A stretch of 64,000 nucleotides of DNA, taken from positions 1-64,000 of the forward strand of contig CAVVVS010000061.1 in the NCBI GenBank assembly GCA_963751355.1, written 5' to 3'. The position numbers and the translations under genes were made by a program. The notes under the pieces are model-generated. The model had not been told where the DNA came from. It saw only the letters and a list, made by a program, of their open reading frames with translations, and ran no database searches. Below, piece by piece: positions 15,604 through 25,484 of this stretch. Within the stretch, counting starts at the first letter, position 1, and each line of letters starts with the position of its first letter. The stretch is from CAVVVS01 sp963751355. GTDB taxonomy: Bacteria > Bacteroidota > Ignavibacteria > Ignavibacteriales > Ignavibacteriaceae.

Positions 15604-17322
15604 TTATTCGTTACTTTTCTGTATCTTTTTAAACCCTGCTAGCAGCCAATTATCCGGGTCGAAAGTAATATGAACGGGCGTGCCGGCAGTAATAATATTT
15701 ATAACGGTACGACGTTTCCGAACCTCAAACGTTTTGAGTTGACTGCCGCCGTCTTTATATTTAATTTCAACTTGTAGAGGGAAATGATAATCATCATAAC
15801 CCTTCTGTGTTTGATTAATATGTATTTCCAGCTCATTTTTATCTTGATACGGCAATACACTCCAATCGTAACTGACTTTAATTATTCCGGTTCCTTTAAA
15901 AACCCATTGATCAAAAAAATGATTGAAATTTTTATGCGAAACAATTTCACAAACCTCTTTAAAATCTTCAGTAGACGCACTTTTATACTTAAATTTATTG
16001 AAATAGTTTCGTAATATACCAAAGAAGATAGAATCCCCCACTTCGGATCTTAACATATGAAGAACCCACGCGCCCTTATCATAAACCGTTGTTCCCAAAA
16101 TATCGTTAGGATTGTAAAGCGTACCTTTAAAATCATTCTGAAATTTACTCATCATGCTTGACTGCAGTGCACCGGAACCGCCTTCATGCTCTGCGTATAA
16201 AGCTTCGCAATAAGTCGCAAAGCCTTCGTTCAGCCAGATATCCTTCCATGTTTTGGGACCGACAGCGTCGCCGAACCAATGATGTGAAAGTTCGTGCACA
16301 TATATATCTTTAAAGAAGTTATGCCCGCTGACAAAAATAGAGCCTATCCCGGTTAATGTTTGATTTTCCATCGCTCCCATTTCCCATAGAAATTCCGCAA
16401 TCCCGTATTTTTCTTTAATAAAGGGATACTCTCCAAATTTTTTTGCAAAGAATTTGATCATTTCTGGTTGTTCCTTGAAATCAATTTTTGCTGCGTTAAT
16501 CTGTTTAGGAAAAACAAAATAGTCAATATCCATTGTATCAGCTTTGTTTAGTGCGATATATTTGTCCTTGAATTCTGCATACCGCGAAGAATACAAACAG
16601 ACCAAATACGTTGAAATAGGATAGATAGTCTTCCAATAATAAGTACGCCTGGTTCCGGTAGTGGTTATGCTTATGAGTTTGCCGTTGGAAGCGGAAACTT
16701 GTGAAGAATCGTTGGTAATTTTCATATCAACAAGTGCCTTGTCCGAAGGGATGTCATTACACGGGAACCAGGTTGAGGCATATTCCGGTTCATTTAAATT
16801 ATATACTACCGACATATTGTTCATCTCGGCAAATACAAATCCGAAGAATCCCATTTTTTTCGGAGTACCTTCATATACAACCTTAATCTTAAAAGTATCT
16901 GGTTGTGTACTGCTAAAGGGAACCGATAATTGTGTACCTTTGTTTGTATATTTAGTCTCAACGCCATTAAGGGTTACCTTTGATATATTAAAATTATCAT
17001 AAAAATTTAAATCAATCTGTCTCAAACTTTTATCAAGACGTATTCCGGTTATGGTTACATCACTTTTTAATATTTTTTTGGAAGGATGTAAATCTATATT
17101 TAAATAATAATGAAGTATATCAATTTTATATTGATTCTGCGAAATATACTGTGAGGGTGCAGTTACCTGCTCTCCGGACAATCTTCGAAGATTAATATTT
17201 CCGTGTGTTTTACCCGTGTTAAAAACTTTTTGTTTTGTAATTGAAAGATTAGAATGCCAACCTGTAAAAAGGAAACAAAGTACCAGCAGGGTCGACGGAA
17301 GAAAAGACTTTTTAAGATTCAT
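15604..17322 (-). CDS. Secreted M1 family aminopeptidase
   Basis: 572 residues with a signal peptide (LPSTLLVLCFLFTGWHS). The N-terminal beta-domain is followed by the thermolysin-like catalytic domain. The substrate-anchoring GAMEN (WEMGAMENQTLTG) lies near residue 318, the zinc site HELSHHWFGD near 344 and the third ligand Glu in WLNEGFATYCE near 367. It is shorter than classical PepN (about 870 residues) because the helical C-terminal domain is missing; a short immunoglobulin-like end remains. Such short M1 enzymes are common in Bacteroidota and degrade peptides in the periplasm or outside the cell. A tyrosine in a region near GTTVYDKGAWVLHML corresponds to the transition-state-stabilising Tyr. 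Upstream 17323-17535 separates it from the divergent glgC. Confidence 0.92.
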   Translation of the reverse strand: MNLKKSFLPSTLLVLCFLFTGWHSNLSITKQKVFNTGKTHGNINLRRLSGEQVTAPSQYISQNQYKIDILHYYLNIDLHPSKKILKSDVTITGIRLDKSLRQIDLNFYDNFNISKVTLNGVETKYTNKGTQLSVPFSSTQPDTFKIKVVYEGTPKKMGFFGFVFAEMNNMSVVYNLNEPEYASTWFPCNDIPSDKALVDMKITNDSSQVSASNGKLISITTTGTRRTYYWKTIYPISTYLVCLYSSRYAEFKDKYIALNKADTMDIDYFVFPKQINAAKIDFKEQPEMIKFFAKKFGEYPFIKEKYGIAEFLWEMGAMENQTLTGIGSIFVSGHNFFKDIYVHELSHHWFGDAVGPKTWKDIWLNEGFATYCEALYAEHEGGSGALQSSMMSKFQNDFKGTLYNPNDILGTTVYDKGAWVLHMLRSEVGDSIFFGILRNYFNKFKYKSASTEDFKEVCEIVSHKNFNHFFDQWVFKGTGIIKVSYDWSVLPYQDKNELEIHINQTQKGYDDYHFPLQVEIKYKDGGSQLKTFEVRKRRTVINIITAGTPVHITFDPDNWLLAGFKKIQKSNE

Positions 17323-17535
17323 ATATTTATATTTTTGGACTGTTTAAGATTAGAAATAGTTTACTTATATTGTGCAAAAATTAGGAAAAATGTGTTTTTT
17401 GCCATAGCAATTTGCAATTTTCATAAATGCATTTATTTTAATATATAAAGTAATTTTTAATAATTAAAATTAACAATTCCTTTATTTGTCAATCAATCCA
17501 TATTTGAATATATTACTTATAATATAGGAGGGATT

Positions 17536-18780
17536 ATGCCTTTTCCCGGTTCATCTATTTTGAGAAATACAATTACAATGCTTTTGGCAGGCGGACAAGG
17601 TGAAAGATTGTTTCCTCTTACTGCACTTCGCAGCAAACCGGCAGTACCTTTCGGCGGTAAATACAGAATAATCGACTTTGCACTATCAAATTGCCTTAAT
17701 TCCGGTTTAAGGAAGATTTACGTATTAACACAGTACAAATCGGATTCTTTGAATCAGCATTTGCTGGAAGCGTGGAGTATCTTTAATCCCGAGCTAAGTG
17801 AATTTATTTATACAGTCCCTCCGCAGAGAAAGTTGAACAATGATTGGTACCTTGGAACCGCAAATGCCACTTATCAGAATATAAATTTATTCTCGAACGA
17901 TAATAAAGCTAAATGGGTGCTGATTTTAAGCGGCGACCATATTTATAAGATGGACTACTTAAAAATGCTCCAATATCATGTAGATAAAAAAGCCGATCTT
18001 ACAATGTCATGCATCGAAGTACCCCGTGACGAAGCCAACAGATTCGGCATTGTCGGAGTCAGTAAAAATTATGAAATAAATTCATTCATCGAAAAACCGT
18101 CCAATCCTCCCGAAATACCTGACAAACCCGGATACAGTTTTGTGAATATGGGAATTTATGTTTTTAATGCCACTGCATTACGTGAAGTTTTAATTGAGAT
18201 GGAAGCAAAAAAAATAAAAAGTCATGATTTCGGAAAAGATGTACTGCCATATATGGTAAAATCAAGCCGAAGAGTTTGTGCATATAAGTTTATTGACGAA
18301 AATCAAAAGTCCAACCTTCATTGGAAAGATATCGGGACAATTGATAGTTATTATTCAGCCAGTATGGATTTGATTAGTATAACACCCGAGTTTAATCTTT
18401 ACGATAATCACTGGCCTATTAGAACTTACCAATATCAATTTCCGCCCGCTAAAACAGTTTCGCACGAGGGTGAACGAGTGGGAAGAACGCTGAACTCATT
18501 AATTTGCGACGGTTCAATTGTTTCCGGCGGTTTAGTTGAACGTTCACTGCTGGGACCGAATGTCCGGGTAAACAGCTTTTCTTATGTTACCGATTCCATA
18601 GTGATGAATAATGTTAATATAGGAAGACATGCCAGGATAAGGCGTGCCATAATAGATAAGAACGTTGAGGTACCTGAAGGCTATGAAATAGGGTTTGATC
18701 TTGAAGAAGACCGTAAAAAATTCACTGTTACCGACAGCGGTATAGTGGTGATTGGGAAAAATCAAGTTCTGCCTGAATAA
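17536..18780 (+). CDS. glgC: Glucose-1-phosphate adenylyltransferase
   Basis: 414 residues. Makes ADP-glucose from ATP and glucose 1-phosphate, the first step of glycogen synthesis. The nucleotide-binding loop MLLAGGQGERLFPLT is near residue 13, followed by SKPAVPFGGKYRIIDF and the activator region; the SGDHIYKMDY motif is near 134, and EKP at 185 with the sugar-phosphate-binding stretch. A left-handed beta-helix (hexapeptide repeats) fills the last 110 residues (SIVSGGLVERSLLGPNVRVNS). A strong ribosome site AGGAGGG stands 6 bases before the ATG, which is unusual in this window and fixes the start. Glycogen storage is implied; other glg genes are not in the window. Confidence 0.96.
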   Translation: MPFPGSSILRNTITMLLAGGQGERLFPLTALRSKPAVPFGGKYRIIDFALSNCLNSGLRKIYVLTQYKSDSLNQHLLEAWSIFNPELSEFIYTVPPQRKLNNDWYLGTANATYQNINLFSNDNKAKWVLILSGDHIYKMDYLKMLQYHVDKKADLTMSCIEVPRDEANRFGIVGVSKNYEINSFIEKPSNPPEIPDKPGYSFVNMGIYVFNATALREVLIEMEAKKIKSHDFGKDVLPYMVKSSRRVCAYKFIDENQKSNLHWKDIGTIDSYYSASMDLISITPEFNLYDNHWPIRTYQYQFPPAKTVSHEGERVGRTLNSLICDGSIVSGGLVERSLLGPNVRVNSFSYVTDSIVMNNVNIGRHARIRRAIIDKNVEVPEGYEIGFDLEEDRKKFTVTDSGIVVIGKNQVLPE

Positions 18781-18916
18781 TTTTAACCTCATACATTATT
18801 TCATCGGAGAATAATTTCCACTTTAATTCATTTTATTGTTTTTGAAAATATCATATCTTTCATACAAAAGAATTATTCGGTAATATTTTATTTATTACTA
18901 ATATTTTCGTCCTTTT

Positions 18917-20734
18917 ATGAATCCGAATTTAGAAGAAAAATTAAAACATTTGCCCGATAAACCCGGGATTTACCAATTTCTAAACGAAAAAGGGAAAGTG
19001 ATATATGTAGGCAAAGCCAGAAATTTGAAAAACAGAGTACGGAGTTATTTCCACAATAATATAATTTCACCTAAAACATTAGCCCTCGTTAATAAGATTA
19101 GCAATTTCGAACTGATAATTACCGACAATGAAATAGAAGCGCTTGTACTTGAAAATAATCTGATAAAACAATTAAAACCTCGCTACAATGTTAATTTAAA
19201 AGACGATAAATCTTACCCCTTCATAAAAGTAACCAAAGAACCTTATCCCAGAGTGTTCCCTACTCGGAGAGTTGTAAAGGACGGGGGCAAATATTTTGGC
19301 CCTTACACCGATGTTAAAAATATGAAAGCTTCGCTGCGGATGATCAATCAAATTTTCAAAATCAGAAGCTGTAAGTTAAATATTGATCAGAAAAGTATAG
19401 ATAAGAAAAAGTTTAAAGTATGCCTTGATTATCATATAAAAAAATGTGACGGACCGTGTGAAGGTTTGATTTCCGAGATTGCCTATAACGAAATGGTCTC
19501 GGAAGTAATCAAAGTTCTCAAGGGAAAGACCGATGAATTAATAAAAGATTTAACCGTAAAAATGAACCGGGAGGTTGAGTCTCTTGAGTTCGAAAAAGCA
19601 GCAGAATTACGGGATAAAATAAATCAGCTCCAGGCTATTGTTAACAAACAAAAAGTGGTAAGCGATGATTTTAAAGACCGGGACATTATTGCAATAGCTT
19701 TTGAGGATAAGGAAGCTGCCTGCTCAATTTTCAATATCAGAAACGGCAAACTAGTGGGTAAAAAACAACAAAGATTGACGATACGGGAAGGAGAGGAACC
19801 GGGGGAAATTTACTCAGCCGCAATTAAATTTTACTATAGCGAGTTTGTCGAAATTCCGGATGATATAGTAGTTGAAATTGAACCCATTGATTTGGAACTG
19901 CTCACCGAATGGTTAGGTTTACGGACAGACAGAAAAGTAAGGTTTACCATCCCTAAACGGGGCAGTTTAAGTTCACTCCTTAAAATGTGTAGGCAGAATG
20001 CAACCCTGCAGCTAAAGGAAATTCAGATCCAAAAAATGAAAAAGGAAGGTCAAGTCCCTTACATATTATCAGCACTCCAAAGGGATTTACGCTTAAAAGT
20101 AATACCCAGAAAGATAGAGTGCTTTGATATTTCAAATCTGCAGGGTACCGATACCGTTGCCAGTATGGTGGTCTTTGAGGATGCAAAACCGAAGAAGAGC
20201 CTGTATAGAAAATTTATTATAAAGGAAGTGAACGGACCGGATGATTTTTTAAGTATGCAGGAAGTGATTAGGCGAAGATATTCAAAACTAAAAGAAGAAA
20301 ACAAACCCCTGCCGGAGTTAATTATGGTGGACGGCGGTAAAGGTCAGCTTTCTAGTGCAGTTGAAATATTGGATGAACTGGGATATAAAAACTTTAATAT
20401 TATCGGACTTGCAAAAAGACTGGAAGAGGTCTTCTTCCCCGGTAAGCCCGAACCCGAATCAATCCCCAAAACTTCGTCCGGGTTAAAGCTGCTTCAACAA
20501 GTTAGAGATGAAGCGCACAGATTTGCAATCACATTTCATCGGAACAGGCGAAGTAAAAGAACTTTTACTACGGAGCTTACCGAAATTAAAGGCATCGGCT
20601 CATCTACCGCAAACCGGCTTTTAAATAAACTCGGAAGTTTAACTGCGATAAAAAATGCCCGTGTCGATGAGCTTTCTGAAGTTGTCGGAAAAAGTAAAGC
20701 CGAAATAATTAAAAAATTTTTTAGTCCTAATTAA
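18917..20734 (+). CDS. uvrC: Excinuclease ABC subunit C
   Basis: 605 residues. UvrC makes both cuts beside a DNA lesion in nucleotide excision repair, together with UvrA and UvrB. The GIY-YIG nuclease domain opens the protein (KPGIYQFLNEKGKVIYVGKA, residues 14-33). A CxxC-x-C region (CDGPCEG) follows near 176. The UVR motif that binds UvrB is at about 215-240 (EKAAELRDKINQLQAI). The RNase H-like second nuclease has ECFDISNLQGTD near 400 and MVDGGKGQL near 470. Tandem helix-hairpin-helix motifs close it (IKGIGSSTANRLL and a KLGSLTAIKNA stretch). Complete and of normal length. The next gene begins five bases after the stop. Confidence 0.97.
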   Translation: MNPNLEEKLKHLPDKPGIYQFLNEKGKVIYVGKARNLKNRVRSYFHNNIISPKTLALVNKISNFELIITDNEIEALVLENNLIKQLKPRYNVNLKDDKSYPFIKVTKEPYPRVFPTRRVVKDGGKYFGPYTDVKNMKASLRMINQIFKIRSCKLNIDQKSIDKKKFKVCLDYHIKKCDGPCEGLISEIAYNEMVSEVIKVLKGKTDELIKDLTVKMNREVESLEFEKAAELRDKINQLQAIVNKQKVVSDDFKDRDIIAIAFEDKEAACSIFNIRNGKLVGKKQQRLTIREGEEPGEIYSAAIKFYYSEFVEIPDDIVVEIEPIDLELLTEWLGLRTDRKVRFTIPKRGSLSSLLKMCRQNATLQLKEIQIQKMKKEGQVPYILSALQRDLRLKVIPRKIECFDISNLQGTDTVASMVVFEDAKPKKSLYRKFIIKEVNGPDDFLSMQEVIRRRYSKLKEENKPLPELIMVDGGKGQLSSAVEILDELGYKNFNIIGLAKRLEEVFFPGKPEPESIPKTSSGLKLLQQVRDEAHRFAITFHRNRRSKRTFTTELTEIKGIGSSTANRLLNKLGSLTAIKNARVDELSEVVGKSKAEIIKKFFSPN

Positions 20735-20739
20735 TTATA

Positions 20740-21585
20740 ATGCATAAGGAGAAAACATTAATATTTTTAGCACTCATGTTATTAGCTGCTGAATATTTAT
20801 TCTGTCAGATTCCGAATATTTCTCCACTTTCCCATTTAAAACAAAATTCTATTACCAACTATTCATATTTAAGAGATACACTTTATACATTAAGAGAATA
20901 TTATCTTGAAGTAAATCTATCTACTCAAACAGGTTATCTGCACAAACGGGACTGCTCTGTTGATTCCTTTGGTGTTTCAACAGGCAATTCCCGTATAAAA
21001 GATGCGATTGAAACTAAAGAGGGTATTTTTACTGTACAATCTAAATTGCCCCAGTGGTACTCTATACAATTCGACAGCACCCAGATGCTTAATTGGATCG
21101 GGTTTAATTTTGGAATAGGGTTTCATTCACTTCCGTCGAATGGCTACTACAGATATTTAGGTGTGCGAAAAAGTTCACATGGTTGTATAAGAATTTCCAG
21201 GGAAATGTCAATAAAATTATATAAAATAATTGATATTGGCACACCTGTAATTATACACAGCGGGCACAATGTTGTCGTTATAGATTTTGCAAAACTAAAT
21301 CAACGAATTTTCTTTTTGGGTTATAATGTAGTTTGCCGTACTTTGCAAAAAAGACTGAATGCCTTGTACAGCGGAAGGTTTTTCCTTGAACCTGGAACTG
21401 CCTTATTTATAGATAAGATTAATGTTTTACACTCCGGTTTGGATACAGGTGATTCAAGGAAAATATTAAAGCGTCAGATCACCGGTTCTGTCCATAACTT
21501 TGTTTACGAGTCGATACCTCACTATAAAAATTTAATGTTAATAAAAACTGAGCAGAAAAGAGAGATTTTTTTTGATCGATTATAA
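20740..21585 (+). CDS. L,D-transpeptidase (YkuD domain) of the cell envelope
   Basis: 281 residues with an N-terminal signal peptide (IFLALMLLAAEYLFC). The YkuD active site is clear: IGFHSLPSNGYYRYLG then SSHGCIRIS, with His and Cys as catalytic pair near residues 148 and 149. These enzymes join peptidoglycan stems by 3-3 cross-links or attach lipoproteins to it. The N-terminal part has the usual beta-stranded donor-binding site; the last 90 residues are of unknown role. It follows uvrC with a 5-base gap, so the two probably share a transcript, though function does not link them. A weakly paired CCGGCAG...CTGCCGG repeat lies downstream (21593-21650) and could end the transcript. Confidence 0.85.
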   Translation: MHKEKTLIFLALMLLAAEYLFCQIPNISPLSHLKQNSITNYSYLRDTLYTLREYYLEVNLSTQTGYLHKRDCSVDSFGVSTGNSRIKDAIETKEGIFTVQSKLPQWYSIQFDSTQMLNWIGFNFGIGFHSLPSNGYYRYLGVRKSSHGCIRISREMSIKLYKIIDIGTPVIIHSGHNVVVIDFAKLNQRIFFLGYNVVCRTLQKRLNALYSGRFFLEPGTALFIDKINVLHSGLDTGDSRKILKRQITGSVHNFVYESIPHYKNLMLIKTEQKREIFFDRL

Positions 21586-21805
21586 TAGATTTCCCGGCAG
21601 CGGTAATTTTGTTTATATCGGGTTATTTTAACATTCATCAATCTGCCGGATTTGCTGCAGTTGGCGGTTAAACAATACCGGAGTTATATTTGTAATTAAA
21701 ATAATTATAGATGTTTTATATTTGCTATGCATATGTAAAATTAAAGTTACCGATAAGGTTTATGAATAATTATTATTTTTTGTAAATTACTGATTGAGAT
21801 TAGCT

Positions 21806-22987
21806 ATGAAAACTATTTTTATTAACGCTATAATAATTTTGTCTATTCTTACCGGTTGTGGAAGAAAACCGAAACAAGTAAAACCGGTTGAATTTGACTC
21901 CGGCAGCATTAAGCAGTTGGTGTTGAAAGCTGTCAACGGTGATTCGTCGGTCAATGCAAAGCTGCATCATTTAGTCGATTTAACTTTACCTATCAATAAT
22001 CAGTTTAATCAATTTATAATAGACAGTCTGGTTACAAATAGCGGGATAAAATTATATACAGTATTATTGAGTTATCCGAATCCGCTTTACAACAGGTTAG
22101 CAATATATAATAATAGGCTGAAATTATATTTAATAGACAAATCCTTAAACGGTTATCTGGCAGGGAATTTTATGAAAGTGGATGATAAAAATTTTTTAAA
22201 ACTAAATGAACAATTTTTCACCAAAGATATCTTAAAATTAGAAAGAATTTCTCTTTATCAAATTTCCGGTACTTCCGCAAACTTGGTTTTCCGGGCTTTC
22301 ACGAAACTGGAAGAGCCTAAGATTACTTACACGCAAACTGTAGAAGAAATTACCGGTGACAGGATAAAAACAACACTTAAAAGTTCAAAATTTAGCAAGT
22401 TAAAAAATAAAGCCGATATTTTTGAATACGATAAATCTCTTAAAAAATATGTCAGCAAAGATGAAATATTCTATAAATCTATAAAAGAGATAATAGATAG
22501 ATTCAAAAGAAAACCTGAAAAGCCGGAATTGATCGATAGAAATTCCGCCCTTATGTCAGTGGGAATAAATCCCGACTCAATAACCGCTAGAACAGGAGAC
22601 ACCCGCAATCATTCCGGATTCTCTATTCCTTTAACTAATGATTGGCAAGAACTAAAAGGAATTACAATCACTAGATTTTTGAGCAAAAAAATTATTGGAA
22701 CAAAATATATTAATAATCTAATCGGTTCGGAGATTACAGTAGTGATGATTCCCCCGCAAGATTCGGCTGAGCAATATATAGGATCTAAGCTTATTCATAG
22801 CTCCGGCGGCAAATATCTTGTAAGATATTCCGATAAAATTCCTATACAACAAGACTTTGTCCAATATTTTGAGTACTCCTGTCAAAATAAAAAATATTTA
22901 ATGATTATTTCCGCATCTAAAAATACTTATGATAAGTATAAATCATTATTTCAAAATATTATTAACTCATTTTCTATAGAATGCTGA
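21806..22987 (+). CDS. Predicted lipoprotein of unknown function
   Basis: 393 residues from the ATG at 21806 (a TTG at 21794 is upstream but adds only four residues). The lipobox is ILTGCGRK, so the mature protein is anchored by its N-terminal Cys. Residues 25-150 look like a small secreted domain of alternating strands and helices, and the last 130 residues (SIPLTNDWQELKGITITRF, then EITVVMIPPQDS) resemble DUF1795/PsbP-like domains that follow lipoprotein signals, but I do not claim that. No catalytic motif. The stop TGA overlaps the ATG of the next gene (TGATG), so the pair is translationally coupled. Confidence 0.7.
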   Translation: MKTIFINAIIILSILTGCGRKPKQVKPVEFDSGSIKQLVLKAVNGDSSVNAKLHHLVDLTLPINNQFNQFIIDSLVTNSGIKLYTVLLSYPNPLYNRLAIYNNRLKLYLIDKSLNGYLAGNFMKVDDKNFLKLNEQFFTKDILKLERISLYQISGTSANLVFRAFTKLEEPKITYTQTVEEITGDRIKTTLKSSKFSKLKNKADIFEYDKSLKKYVSKDEIFYKSIKEIIDRFKRKPEKPELIDRNSALMSVGINPDSITARTGDTRNHSGFSIPLTNDWQELKGITITRFLSKKIIGTKYINNLIGSEITVVMIPPQDSAEQYIGSKLIHSSGGKYLVRYSDKIPIQQDFVQYFEYSCQNKKYLMIISASKNTYDKYKSLFQNIINSFSIEC

Positions 22988-23280
22988 TGTATAAACTATT
23001 GCTATTCCTAAAAAAGACAAAAGATGAACATGTAATAAATCATTTTAAAAAATATACCGTAAAATTTTTAAGCGACTTAGCAGGTAAAGAAATCAAAATA
23101 GCTGCGGTTGACAGTAATTTGCTGCTGGAAGAAAAGTACAGTTTTTTTTGCGAAATCTCAGCGGGTTCTAAAGACGAGTGGAACCAAATGATGAATACAG
23201 CGGAAGGCAAAGCTCTAAATAAAGATATGATGGAATTTCATAAATTTATCACCGCTATTTTTGTTGACTACCAGGACTAA
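22987..23280 (+). CDS. Small protein of dimeric alpha/beta-barrel type (EthD-like)
   Basis: 97 residues. The ATG at 22987 overlaps the preceding stop by one base; the frame could also begin at 22981 with two more codons. The beginning YKLLLFLKKTKDEHVINHFKKY, a strand-helix with an early His, and the end MMEFHKFITAIFVDYQD resemble EthD-family ferredoxin-fold proteins of about 100 residues. No function is known for this subgroup. Cytoplasmic, no TM segment. Co-transcribed with the lipoprotein gene; the coupling suggests a shared stoichiometry, which is odd because one is exported and the other is not. Confidence 0.65.
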   Translation: MYKLLLFLKKTKDEHVINHFKKYTVKFLSDLAGKEIKIAAVDSNLLLEEKYSFFCEISAGSKDEWNQMMNTAEGKALNKDMMEFHKFITAIFVDYQD

Positions 23281-23360
23281 TAATTCCAAATAATTAATAC
23301 AATAAAATAATATTATAGTCTCAGGGGAAAGACAAATTTCTTGAAAATTAATGTGTAAAA

Positions 23361-23855
23361 ATGAACATTTCAGATATGAATATTTATTTGATTAGACATG
23401 CCGATGCCGAAAAGGCATCCGTAAAAATCAGAGACTTTGAAAGAAGCTTATCCGTTCAAGGTAAAAACTCTATGATTATTTCAGCGGAATTTTGGAAAAA
23501 TTTAATTCCGTCTTTTGATTACATTGTTTCCTCCCCCTTAATAAGAGCTAAACAAACTGCTGAAATTATTGCCGGTAAATTTGAAATTGAAGAAAAAATA
23601 ATAATAGATAAAAGATTATCTCCCGGCAGTAAAACACAATCAATTATAGATATCGCTAATGAATTAGAATTAAAGCACGTTGCAATAGTCGGGCATCAAC
23701 CCGATTGCTCGGAACATCTCGCTAATCTTGTATCGGTATCAGGTGCAAATATTGTGTTTAATAAAGGGGCTATCGCAAAAATTAATTTTCCCGGTAAGAT
23801 TAGGCAATCAAGGGGAATACTTGAATTTCTTATTCCACCCAACATATTCAAATAA
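23361..23855 (+). CDS. sixA: Phosphohistidine phosphatase SixA
   Basis: 164 residues. A histidine phosphatase with LIRHADAEKAS at residues 10-20, the catalytic RHG-like motif (here RHA, as in SixA), SSPLIRAKQTAEII near 57, and VGHQPDCSEHLANL near 115. SixA removes phosphate from histidine on phosphotransfer proteins, including PTS components and HPt domains. The hybrid kinase with an HPt domain at 25485 is close, but nothing ties them together. The start ATG at 23361 is followed by a second Met at 23379 (DMNIYLIRHA). A 4.5S RNA gene on the other strand ends directly after this gene. Confidence 0.88.
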   Translation: MNISDMNIYLIRHADAEKASVKIRDFERSLSVQGKNSMIISAEFWKNLIPSFDYIVSSPLIRAKQTAEIIAGKFEIEEKIIIDKRLSPGSKTQSIIDIANELELKHVAIVGHQPDCSEHLANLVSVSGANIVFNKGAIAKINFPGKIRQSRGILEFLIPPNIFK

Positions 23856-23857
23856 AA

Positions 23858-23949
<92 letters not shown>

Positions 23950-24041
23950 ATAACGTGTCCAAACAAATAATACAAAAACAAAATTTTAGGATACAAAGAT
24001 TGAAAAATTTTACCTTTATATCAAATTAAAAATTATTCTAT

Positions 24042-25004
24042 TTATTTTCCTGCTTTCTTCTGGTCGCTTAACGAATTTCTTTCCCAAAAGATACCGTCAT
24101 GATAACCTTGAATTGAGTTATCTGTTTCAGCCTGCAGCAATCTTTTTTCCGACAAGCAGCAATACATTTCATCTATATCAACAGCGGAATATTTTCTGCC
24201 CAGTTTTTTTGCGGTTACGGCTGTAGTACCGGATCCGGAAAACGGATCAAAGACAAAATCGCCCTGATTTGAACTTGCCAGTATTATTTTAGCTAAAAGT
24301 TTTTCGGGTTTTTGAGTGGGATGATCGGTATTCTCGGGCATAGACCAAAAAGGTACCGTAATATCAGTCCATATATTTGACGGGTGAGTAACTCGAAAAT
24401 TTTTGTCAGCTTCCTTCTCCCAATCTTTGGGTTTGCCGTCACTATGTTTGTAAGGTGCCAATACCCGTCTCTTTAATTTTACTGCGTCTACATTAAATTT
24501 ATAATCATTTGAAACAGTACAAAACCAAATATCTTCGGTACAATTTTTCCAGTTGGTTTTTGCTCCCCTACCCTTTTCTCTTTCCCACGTAATTCTGTTC
24601 TGAATTTTAAAATATTTCTTCGCAACATTAAACACCGAGGTGGAAGACTTCCAATCACAACAAATATAAATCGATGCATTGGGCTTCAGCATTCTGATCA
24701 TTTTACTCAGCCAAGATTCCATCCAACTTTCATATTCATGCGCATTCATTTCCTTAAATTTGTTACTATTAAATTTTTTATCGAGGTTATATGGAGGATC
24801 TATAAACAGTAAGTCAATAAACATATTGGGCAAGTATTTCAAAATATCATAAAGATTATCATTAATTATTCTGTTGGTAATCATCTCCTGGCCAACTAAA
24901 CCGTTCAATTTTACCAGTTTTTTTTTATAAGTCTCGATTTCCTCCTGAGTTAGGAAGAGCGTCCTGTTATAACCAGCCCGTTTTTTAGAAGCAGTATCGT
25001 TCAT
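24042..25004 (-). CDS. Orphan site-specific DNA methyltransferase (beta class)
   Basis: 320 residues. Motif IV DPPYNLDKKF (near residue 69) precedes motif I FDPFSGSGTTAVTAKKLGRKYSAVDID (near 250), the order of beta-class N6-adenine or N4-cytosine methyltransferases. The TRD lies between, around VTHPSNIWTDITVPFW, and HPTQKPEKLL is the usual SAM-site companion. The N-terminus has a short extension of about 50 residues. No restriction endonuclease, specificity subunit or helicase is adjacent, so it is solitary; it may regulate or protect against a foreign restriction system. The recognition site cannot be read from sequence. It starts 482 bases from the hybrid kinase gene on the same strand. Confidence 0.9.
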   Translation of the reverse strand: MNDTASKKRAGYNRTLFLTQEEIETYKKKLVKLNGLVGQEMITNRIINDNLYDILKYLPNMFIDLLFIDPPYNLDKKFNSNKFKEMNAHEYESWMESWLSKMIRMLKPNASIYICCDWKSSTSVFNVAKKYFKIQNRITWEREKGRGAKTNWKNCTEDIWFCTVSNDYKFNVDAVKLKRRVLAPYKHSDGKPKDWEKEADKNFRVTHPSNIWTDITVPFWSMPENTDHPTQKPEKLLAKIILASSNQGDFVFDPFSGSGTTAVTAKKLGRKYSAVDIDEMYCCLSEKRLLQAETDNSIQGYHDGIFWERNSLSDQKKAGK

Positions 25005-25484
25005 TGAAATATCTAAAATTTAATTCAAAAAAATTTTGCCAGAATAGGAAATAGATTTTTTGCATACTATTTAATTGTCAATTAGAAGCAGTTATCGACT
25101 GAGACATGTGCGACTATGTTGCAAATCTTTTAGAATTGAAAGATCCCTACCTTTGGTTGAAATAGCAATTAAGTGAAATATTTATTTTGCAGAGACCGTA
25201 ATAAATTTAGTCGATCACAATTTTAATTACAGCGGAGTTTTCCCAAAAAGACAATCTGCTGGATTTTTATCCGGATACCCGATTTATGTAAGGATTATCC
25301 CAAAGTGAAGCATACCGATTCTACTTTTCAAGCAAAACCTTCCGGTGTTCTATTTATGTATCTTCACCGTCAATTGTATTAATAAAATAAAACGAATCAA
25401 AATTACAATATTCATTTCATAAATGGAAATGTTAAAGGCTAATGTACGGGAAATTGATAAGCTGTTTGCACCGGGAAAAATAAA
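25005..25484. other. 480-bp gap with no recognised feature
   Basis: No ORF above 40 codons fits either strand well. A short frame of 23 codons (25423-25494) runs into the kinase 3' end. No repeat or RNA motif found. Confidence 0.4.

Noticed and set aside
21593..21650. CCGGCAG/CTGCCGG inverted repeat as a regulatory element
   Set aside because: Only 7 bp arms with about 40 bases between; could be chance in this composition.
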